39,243 bases of DNA. It comes from Bradyrhizobium altum (lineage in GTDB: Bacteria; Pseudomonadota; Alphaproteobacteria; Rhizobiales; Xanthobacteraceae). The notes beneath the pieces are model-generated. The model saw only the letters and a program-made list of their open reading frames with translations, was not told the origin of the DNA and ran no database searches. Location of the stretch: positions 1 to 39,243 of the forward strand of contig NZ_JACMYP010000050.1 in NCBI RefSeq assembly GCF_020889705.1, given 5' to 3'. This document shows, in pieces, positions 34,401 to 39,243 of the stretch (within the stretch, counting starts at the first letter, position 1; each line of letters opens with the position of its first letter). A program made the translations under genes and the position numbers.

Positions 34401-34595
34401 GGCGCCGAATTGCGTCAGCCGCTCGGCGTCGCGGTGGTCGGCGGCCTCTGCGTGTCGCAGCTGCTGACGCTGTTCATTACGCCCGTGATCTATATCTATC
34501 TCGACCGCATCGATCGCAGGCTGCGCCGCAAGCTCGACCCGCAGGCGGAGGCGGGCGGTGACGTCGAGCGCCCGCAGGTGGTCGCGGCCGAATAA
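31467..34595 (+). CDS. RND multidrug efflux permease (HAE-1 family, AcrB/MdtB-like)
   Basis: This 1042-aa inner-membrane proton antiporter pumps drugs or other amphiphiles from the periplasm or membrane. It has the RND plan of 12 membrane helices and two large periplasmic loops: an N-terminal helix after LCIRRPVMTTLI, a TM2-6 block (about 333-490), and a TM8-12 block (about 860-1020). The proton relay is intact: the Asp pair in VGFVVDDAIVMLENI (TM4) and the Lys in GIVKKNAIMMVDFALERR (TM10). The wording places it nearer MdtB/MdtC than AcrB. The adaptor gene is immediately upstream. No outer-membrane factor or regulator is adjacent, so a channel encoded elsewhere is needed. Confidence 0.93.
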   Translation: MTLSELCIRRPVMTTLITASIIAFGVFGFRLLPVSALPKVDFPTIAVTATLPGASADTMAASVAGIIERQLSTIAGISSMSSNSSQGTSVITIQFDLNRNIDAAALDVQTALTIAQRRLPIEMTIPPSFRKVNPADFPVLFVSLGSATLPLSAVNEYGDITIGQALSQLPGVAQVLIYGAQKFAIRVQADPEAAAARGVSMEDIRAAVSRANSSTPVGTLNGPMQDVALQASGQMDKAADYRQIYVAWRNGSPVRLDEIAKVYDSVENDKIATWMNDERAIVLAIQKQPDANTVAVVDAVLAKLPSLRAAIPPSVTMQVMMDRSVSIRQAVSDVEETLLIAIALVILVIFLFLRSASATFIPALAVPISLFGTCAAMYALDYSINNMTLLALTLSVGFVVDDAIVMLENIVRHIEHGMKPFEAALKGAREIGFTIISITFSLIAVFIPVLLMGGIVGRVFREFAVTISVAIIVSGFVSLTLTPMLCARVLRAHDATKRPNIVLRAFEAMFEAWLRAYEWVLDWVLAKKALMLLVTLATLGGTIYLYMIVPKGFFPQEDTGFLIGVTEAATDTSFEAMKVRQQALVEVMRTDPAIDYINSTVGSGGPNPTTNYGRLFIALKPQKTRDNAAVVIGRLRQKAREIPGMQAFFQSVQNLNIGGRISKSQYQYVMQSGDTESLYRLAPEMRDKIEKIAGLLDVTTDLYIKNPQMTVDIDREKAAVYGITVDQVRNQLYNAYGSRQVGTIYMPSNDYQIILEVQPQFRVDPSDLSKLYMKTANGQTIPLDAVARLVPTVGPLQINHQGQQPAVTISFNLAPGNSLGYAVDKITELEQTANLPPTIATGFSGTAQVFQDSLRGQGVLILAAVFAAFVILGILYESFIHPITIISGLPSAGIGAILTLMLFGMELSVIAMIGIVMLVGIVKKNAIMMVDFALERRRVGLSAEHAIREAALLRFRPIMMTTFAAIFGTLPIALGAGAGAELRQPLGVAVVGGLCVSQLLTLFITPVIYIYLDRIDRRLRRKLDPQAEAGGDVERPQVVAAE

Positions 34596-34608
34596 CGTAG
34601 CGTCTCCG

Positions 34609-34629
34609 GCGAACCGGTCACCGGTTCGC
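34609..34629. terminator. Hairpin between convergent pump and erpA genes
   Basis: GCGAACCGG (34609-34617) and CCGGTTCGC (34621-34629) form a perfect 9-bp stem with a 3-nt loop. It lies 13 bp after the pump stop and 29 bp beyond the erpA stop on the other strand. There is no T-run, so termination on either strand would be weak or factor-dependent. Confidence 0.45.
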
Positions 34630-34658
34630 GTGGAGCAGCCGCGTCGGGCAAGGAAGCG

Positions 34659-34988
34659 TCAGATCGAGAAGCTGGTGCCGCAGCCGCAGGACGCGGTGGC
34701 GTTCGGATTGACGACGCGGAACGAGGCGCCGATCAGGTCATCGACGAAGTCGACTTCCGAGCCCGCGAGGAACGGGACCGAGGCGGGGTCGATCAGCACC
34801 ACGGCGCTGTCGCGCTTGATCACCAGGTCGTCATCGGCTTGGGTGCGCTCGACGTCGAATTTGTACTGGAAACCGGAGCAGCCGCCGCCCTCGACCGAAA
34901 TGCGCAGCTTGGCGCCGTCGCCTTCTTTGCTGAGGATCTGCCCGATCCGGCGGGCAGCCCGTTCGCTGACGGTGATGGCAGCAGTCAT
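34659..34988 (-). CDS. erpA: Iron-sulfur cluster insertion protein ErpA (HesB/IscA A-type)
   Basis: A-type carriers deliver Fe-S clusters to apo-enzymes. The 109-aa product is a single HesB/IscA domain with the three invariant cysteines: C37 in VEGGGCSGFQYKF, and C101 and C103 in ASCGCGTSFSI. The N-terminal ITVSERAARRIGQIL helix and FVDDLIGASFRVVNPNA are typical. The divergent neighbour dgt, with argS and the SPOR protein after it, is an arrangement I associate with Bradyrhizobium and relatives. The ATG at 34986-34988 is the only sensible start. Expression is expected to follow iron status, but no regulator site is clear. Confidence 0.93.
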   Translation of the reverse strand: MTAAITVSERAARRIGQILSKEGDGAKLRISVEGGGCSGFQYKFDVERTQADDDLVIKRDSAVVLIDPASVPFLAGSEVDFVDDLIGASFRVVNPNATASCGCGTSFSI

Positions 34989-35127
34989 GTTCGGTCTCCG
35001 AAACCCTATCTGGGGATGATCTGATCTGGATCACGCCCGGCGTCATGCCCAATTCATTTGGTCAGCCGCCTCAGTCATAGTTAAGTGCGTCGGACCATGG
35101 AATCAAATGGATAAGGACTAAAATACC

Positions 35128-36336
35128 GTGTCGGTCGGAATGGCTGCCCCCCGCGCGCCTTATGCCTGCGATCCCGATCGCAGCCGCGGCCGGCTTGTCG
35201 TGGAGCCGCCGAGCCGGACCCGCAGCCCGTTCCGGCGCGATTGCGACCGGGTGATCCACTCCACCGCGTTCCGCCGCCTCAAGCATAAGACCCAAGTGTT
35301 CGTCTTCCATGAGGGCGATCACTATCGCACCCGGCTAACCCATTCGCTGGAGGTCGCGCAGATCGCCCGCGCGCTGGCGCGCCAGCTCGGGGTCGACGAG
35401 GATCTGACCGAGACGCTGGCGCTGGCGCACGACCTCGGCCATCCGCCGTTCGGGCATGCCGGGGAGCGGGCGCTCGACGACTGCCTCAAGGATGATGGCG
35501 GCTTCGACCACAATGCGCAGGCGCTGCGGGTCGTCACCTCGCTGGAGCATCGCTACCCCGAATTCGGCGGGCTGAACCTGACCTGGGAATCGCTTGAGGG
35601 TATCGTCAAGCACAACGGCCCGCTGACCGAACGCAACGGCGCGCCGGCGGGGCGCTACCTCGACAGCGGCATTCCGATCGGGATCGCCGATTACAACAAG
35701 ACCTACGACCTCGAGCTCTGGAGCTATGCCTCGCTCGAGGCGCAGATCGCGGCTTTCGCCGACGACATCGCCTATGACGCTCACGATATCGACGACGGCC
35801 TGCGCGCCGGTCTGTTTGCAGTCGACGACCTCAAGGAGATGCCGCTGACATCAGAGATCATCGCCGAGATCGATCGCCATTATCCCGGGCTCGACGAGGT
35901 CCGGCGCGGCGCCGAACTGGTGCGTGAGCTGATCTCACATTTCATCAACGCGGTCTTCAACGAGGCGACCCGGCGCCTCGCCGTTGCGCAGCCGCAATCG
36001 GCCCAGGATGTGCGCCACCACAACGCGCCGCTGATCGCGTTTCCGCCCGAGGTGGCCGCGCAGGAGGCGGCGATCAAGGCGTTCCTGTTCCGGCGGATGT
36101 ATCGCCACCCGCGGGTGATGCTGGTCATGCGGGAGGCGGAGCAGGTGGTCCGCAATCTCTATGAGCGCTACCGGCAATCGCCAGGTGACCTGCCAGCGGA
36201 ATGGATCGAGGGGAGCGTGCAGGAGACCGGGAGCGCACGGAACAGGCGGATCGGCAATTTCATTGCCGGGATGACCGACCGTTTCGCCCTGATCGAGCAT
36301 CAAAGGCTTTTTGACTCGACCCCAGATTTGCGTTAG
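35128..36336 (+). CDS. dgt: Deoxyguanosinetriphosphate triphosphohydrolase-like protein
   Basis: HD-domain enzymes of this class hydrolyse dNTPs to nucleosides and triphosphate. The 402-aa product shows the N-terminal [27 protein letters not shown] pattern, the His in [18 protein letters not shown] (H72), and the HD pair in [19 protein letters not shown] (H101, D102). The later Asp is in [17 protein letters not shown]. The length matches the bacterial type-2 subfamily, whose natural substrate range is not settled. The GTG at 35128 with AAGGA upstream is preferred; an in-frame ATG lies at 35140. argS follows after 9 bp, so the two are probably co-transcribed. Confidence 0.92.
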   Translation: MSVGMAAPRAPYACDPDRSRGRLVVEPPSRTRSPFRRDCDRVIHSTAFRRLKHKTQVFVFHEGDHYRTRLTHSLEVAQIARALARQLGVDEDLTETLALAHDLGHPPFGHAGERALDDCLKDDGGFDHNAQALRVVTSLEHRYPEFGGLNLTWESLEGIVKHNGPLTERNGAPAGRYLDSGIPIGIADYNKTYDLELWSYASLEAQIAAFADDIAYDAHDIDDGLRAGLFAVDDLKEMPLTSEIIAEIDRHYPGLDEVRRGAELVRELISHFINAVFNEATRRLAVAQPQSAQDVRHHNAPLIAFPPEVAAQEAAIKAFLFRRMYRHPRVMLVMREAEQVVRNLYERYRQSPGDLPAEWIEGSVQETGSARNRRIGNFIAGMTDRFALIEHQRLFDSTPDLR

Positions 36337-36345
36337 CGCCCTGCC

Positions 36346-38142
36346 ATGGCCGACACCCCTGCGACACCACACCTTTTTGCCGACATGCTGGCGCGCGTGC
36401 ACGCAATCTGTGCCGCTGTCGCTGCCGAGGACAACTGGCCCGCGGGCATCGATCTGTCCCGCGTCGTGGTCGAGCCGCCGCGCGATGCCAGCCACGGCGA
36501 CATGGCGACCAATGCCGCGATGGTGCTCGCCAAGGAGGCCAAGGCCAAGCCACGCGAGCTCGCCGACAAGATCGCGGAGCGGCTGCGTGCCGACGCGCTG
36601 GTGGCGTCTGTCGATGTCGCCGGGCCCGGCTTCATCAACCTGACCTTGAAGCCGCAGGTCTGGGCGGACGCGCTGCGCGCCGTGCTGGCCGCCGGCTCGG
36701 CCTATGGCCGCAGCGACATCGGCAAGGCCGAGAAGGTCAATGTCGAATACGTCTCGGCCAACCCGACCGGCCCGATGCATGTCGGCCACTGCCGCGGCGC
36801 CGTGTTCGGCGATGCGTTATGCAGCCTGCTGCAATTCGCGGGCTTCGACGTCTGCCGCGAATATTACATCAACGATGCCGGTGCCCAGGTCGACGTGCTC
36901 GCACGCTCGGCATTCCTGCGTTACCGCGAAGCGTTGGGTCAGGACATCGGCGCGATTCCGGAAGGGCTCTATCCCGGCGATTACCTCGTCCCGGTCGGCG
37001 CGGCGCTTGCCAAGGAATACGGCGAGAAGCTGCTCGACATGACGGAAGCCGCGTGGCTGCCGATCGTGCGCGACAAGGCGATCGCCATGATGATGGAGAT
37101 GATCAAGGTCGATCTCGCCGCGCTCAACATCCATCACGATGTGTTCTTCTCCGAGCGCTCGCTGATCACATCAGGCAACAACAAGGTCGCCGAGACCATC
37201 GATTTCCTGCGCGCCAAGGGCGACATCTACGAAGGCCGCCTGCCGCCGCCGAAGGGCAAGCCGGTCGAGGATTATGAAGACCGCGAGCAGTCGCTGTTCC
37301 GCGCCACCGCCTATGGCGACGACGTCGATCGTCCGCTGATCAAGTCGGACGGTTCGTACACCTATTTCGCGTCCGACATCGCCAACCACCGCAACAAGTT
37401 CGAGCGTGGTTTCACCAATCTGATTGACGTGTTCGGCGCCGACCACGGTGGCTACATCAAGCGGATGCAGGCGGCGGTGAAGGCGGTGACTGCCGGCAAG
37501 GCCACGCTCGACGTCAAGATCGTGCAGCTCGTCAAGCTGCTGCGTGACGGGGAGCCGGTGAAGATGTCGAAACGCTCCGGCGAATTCGTCACGCTGCGCG
37601 AGGTGGTCGACGAGGTTGGCTCGGACGCGGTCCGGTTCATGATGCTGTTCCGCAAGAACGACGCGGTGCTCGATTTCGACCTCACCAAGGTGATCGAGCA
37701 GTCAAAGGACAACGCCGTCTTCTACGTCCAGTACGGTCACGCCCGCGGTCATTCGATCTTCCGCAATGCGCGGGAGGAGGCGGTTCCCGATCTGCCCGAG
37801 ACCGATGAGTCCCGGCTAGCCTATCTGCGGAACGCTGCGGTCGAGCGGCTGACCGATCCGTCCGAGCTCGGCCTGCTTAAGCAGCTTGCGCTGTATCCGC
37901 GGATGATCGAAGCTGCCGCGGTGGCACACGAGCCGCACCGAATCGCTTTTTATCTATATGATTTGGCCAGTGAATTTCATGCGCTGTGGACCAAGGGGCG
38001 CGATTTGCCCTATTTACGCTTCATTATCAATAATGATGCAGAGATCACGAGGGCGCGACTGGCAATGGTTCAGGGCGTCGTCTCGGTTCTGGCATCGGGC
38101 TTAGCCGTTCTAGGCGTCCAGGCTCCGACCGAGATGCGGTAG
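36346..38142 (+). CDS. argS: Arginyl-tRNA synthetase
   Basis: This class I synthetase charges tRNA-Arg. The 598-aa product has an N-terminal tRNA-binding domain (about 5-110: [20 protein letters not shown]), the Rossmann catalytic domain with the HIGH-type sequence [14 protein letters not shown] (138-151, H145-H148), [20 protein letters not shown] and [14 protein letters not shown], and a KMSKS-like loop, [13 protein letters not shown]. The C-terminal anticodon-binding helices (about 460-598) contain [12 protein letters not shown]. It starts 9 bp after dgt and is followed, after about 120 bp, by the SPOR-type gene. Complete and essential. Confidence 0.96.
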   Translation: MADTPATPHLFADMLARVHAICAAVAAEDNWPAGIDLSRVVVEPPRDASHGDMATNAAMVLAKEAKAKPRELADKIAERLRADALVASVDVAGPGFINLTLKPQVWADALRAVLAAGSAYGRSDIGKAEKVNVEYVSANPTGPMHVGHCRGAVFGDALCSLLQFAGFDVCREYYINDAGAQVDVLARSAFLRYREALGQDIGAIPEGLYPGDYLVPVGAALAKEYGEKLLDMTEAAWLPIVRDKAIAMMMEMIKVDLAALNIHHDVFFSERSLITSGNNKVAETIDFLRAKGDIYEGRLPPPKGKPVEDYEDREQSLFRATAYGDDVDRPLIKSDGSYTYFASDIANHRNKFERGFTNLIDVFGADHGGYIKRMQAAVKAVTAGKATLDVKIVQLVKLLRDGEPVKMSKRSGEFVTLREVVDEVGSDAVRFMMLFRKNDAVLDFDLTKVIEQSKDNAVFYVQYGHARGHSIFRNAREEAVPDLPETDESRLAYLRNAAVERLTDPSELGLLKQLALYPRMIEAAAVAHEPHRIAFYLYDLASEFHALWTKGRDLPYLRFIINNDAEITRARLAMVQGVVSVLASGLAVLGVQAPTEMR

Positions 38143-38260
38143 GCAGGGGCATTAGGCCTTCACGAGTGGGGATTTGTGAGGGCATCTGGCAGGGGCCAAC
38201 TCGTTCGGACCGGCTGTGCCGGCGATCTTGGCGCTGTCCCGAAGGGGATGCATCATCACG

Positions 38261-39243
38261 ATGGCTGATCGATATCAGGACCGACATTTTTCCACCGACG
38301 CGGCACCCAAGGCCGAGAGCGATCCGCTCGCCGAACTGGCCCGGCTGATCGGACAGACGGATCCATTCGGCAGCGCGAACAAGCCGCCGCCGCGTCCGCT
38401 GCAGTCGCGCGCCAATGCGCGGCCGCAACAATATGATGCGCAGGCCGAGGACGAGGATGCGCCGCCCGCGGGCCCGCCGCCCTGGATGCAGCGCGCGCGG
38501 CAGGAGACCGTCGCTCCGCCGCCCGTGCAGCACACCGAGTACGAAGAGCCCGAACAGGACTACCAGCCGAAGCCGGTGCATCCGTTGCATCGCTATGCGG
38601 CCCAGCAGGCGCAGCCGCCTGCGCCCGAACCGGTCGCGACCTATCGGCCGGTCGAGCCCCCGCGCCAGCCCGAGGCCTTTGACGACGAGCCCTATCAGAG
38701 TGGCGATCAGGGCCAGGATCCGTCGCGCTATGACGATGCGCTCTACGGCCAGCTGGAAGCCGGCGAACAGGATCTGCAGCGCGATCCATCCTATCCGGAC
38801 GATCCTTATGCGTATGAGGCCGACGAAGAAGAGCCTGAACCGCGTCGGCGGAGCAGCGGCCTGATGACGGTCGCCGCCGTCTTGGCGCTAGGCGTGTTCG
38901 GCGTCGGTGGCGCGTACGCCTACCGAACCTATGTCGGCTCGCCCCGCAGCGGTGAGCCGCCGATCATCAAGGCCGACAACACGCCGACCAAGGTGATTCC
39001 GGCCCAGGCCGATGCGCCGGCCAAGACACCGGATCGCATGGCAGCGGGTGACGGCACCGAGAAGATCGTGTCGCGTGAAGAGGCGCCGGTCGACGTCAAT
39101 TCGAAGACCGCCGGACCGCGCGTCGTGTTTCCGCCGCTGAACGCAAATGCGAATCCGCCGCCGGCATCGACCGTGCAGACGGCGCAGCCCGCGCCGGCGC
39201 CGATCACCGCGAACGGGACGTTGCCGAACAACGAGCCGCGCAG
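38261..39243 (+). CDS. SPOR-type envelope protein, N-terminal part (cut by window end)
   Basis: The frame is open to the last base, giving 327 codons. The layout is a long cytoplasmic region (1-197) rich in Pro, Gln, Asp and Glu. Next comes a basic cluster (PRRRSS) and a single membrane helix (about 200-221: GLMTVAAVLALGVFGVGGAY), then a low-complexity Pro/Ala periplasmic part. This matches the SPOR-domain proteins that follow argS in related genomes; the peptidoglycan-binding SPOR domain itself would lie beyond the window, so the call rests on layout and neighbourhood. The ATG at 38261 is preceded by GAAGGGG at a somewhat long spacing. An out-of-frame ATG at 38248 is excluded. Confidence 0.75.
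   Translation, partial: MADRYQDRHFSTDAAPKAESDPLAELARLIGQTDPFGSANKPPPRPLQSRANARPQQYDAQAEDEDAPPAGPPPWMQRARQETVAPPPVQHTEYEEPEQDYQPKPVHPLHRYAAQQAQPPAPEPVATYRPVEPPRQPEAFDDEPYQSGDQGQDPSRYDDALYGQLEAGEQDLQRDPSYPDDPYAYEADEEEPEPRRRSSGLMTVAAVLALGVFGVGGAYAYRTYVGSPRSGEPPIIKADNTPTKVIPAQADAPAKTPDRMAAGDGTEKIVSREEAPVDVNSKTAGPRVVFPPLNANANPPPASTVQTAQPAPAPITANGTLPNNEPR

Overview
The window reads as chromosomal DNA of an alphaproteobacterium of the Bradyrhizobium type (Nitrobacteraceae). The sequence is GC-rich with strong third-position GC bias. It carries the order erpA-dgt-argS-SPOR protein, a supernumerary complex I subunit (NDUFS4 type), an OpgC-type glucan-modifying membrane protein, an ExoR-like Sel1 protein and palindromic intergenic repeats of the kind found in bradyrhizobia. 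The genus call rests on protein wording and gene order that I recognise, not on a search.

Layout. 1-4.6 kb: small hypothetical and secreted proteins, a GrlR-like protein, a sirtuin, a tandem cold-shock-domain protein and a DUF192 protein. 4.7-5.7 kb: tRNA-Pro(TGG) followed by a gene-poor, degenerate-looking stretch. 5.7-7.1 kb: a cyclase-family hydrolase and a Gly/Tyr-rich secreted protein. 7.4-13.9 kb: the most unusual part. A NodU-type carbamoyltransferase is convergent with a three-gene azole-peptide (TOMM/RiPP) cluster on the minus strand. The cluster has a 140-residue precursor whose tail holds 14 cysteines, a cyclodehydratase fusion (leader-binding/E1-like plus YcaO) and a SagB-type dehydrogenase. 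The precursor has a signal-peptide-like N-terminus and no dedicated exporter is in view. A repeated GTTCATC motif lies about 130 bp upstream of both the carbamoyltransferase and the precursor.

13.9-16.5 kb: a double VOC-domain protein, OpgC and the complex I subunit. 16.6-23.9 kb: a complete-looking leucine/isovalerate degradation unit (ivd, mccB, mccA, HMG-CoA lyase). It is transcribed divergently from a TetR-Lrp regulator pair, and two related operator-like sites lie between them. 23.9-25.6 kb: a PilZ-like/PAS/PAS/GGDEF diguanylate cyclase. 26.2-30.1 kb: ilvD overlapping an ExoR-like gene, then xth and a GNAT acetyltransferase on the other strand. 30.3-34.6 kb: a two-gene RND efflux system without its outer-membrane channel. 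34.7-39.2 kb: erpA, dgt, argS and the start of a SPOR-type envelope protein cut by the window end.

How the parts work together. The liu genes convert isovaleryl-CoA to acetoacetate and acetyl-CoA, and the adjacent TetR and Lrp proteins are the obvious candidates to sense its intermediates or leucine. IlvD belongs to branched-chain amino acid synthesis. The azole-peptide enzymes should turn cysteines of the precursor tail into thiazol(in)es. Whether the carbamoyltransferase belongs to that pathway is open; the shared upstream motif is the only sequence hint that it does.
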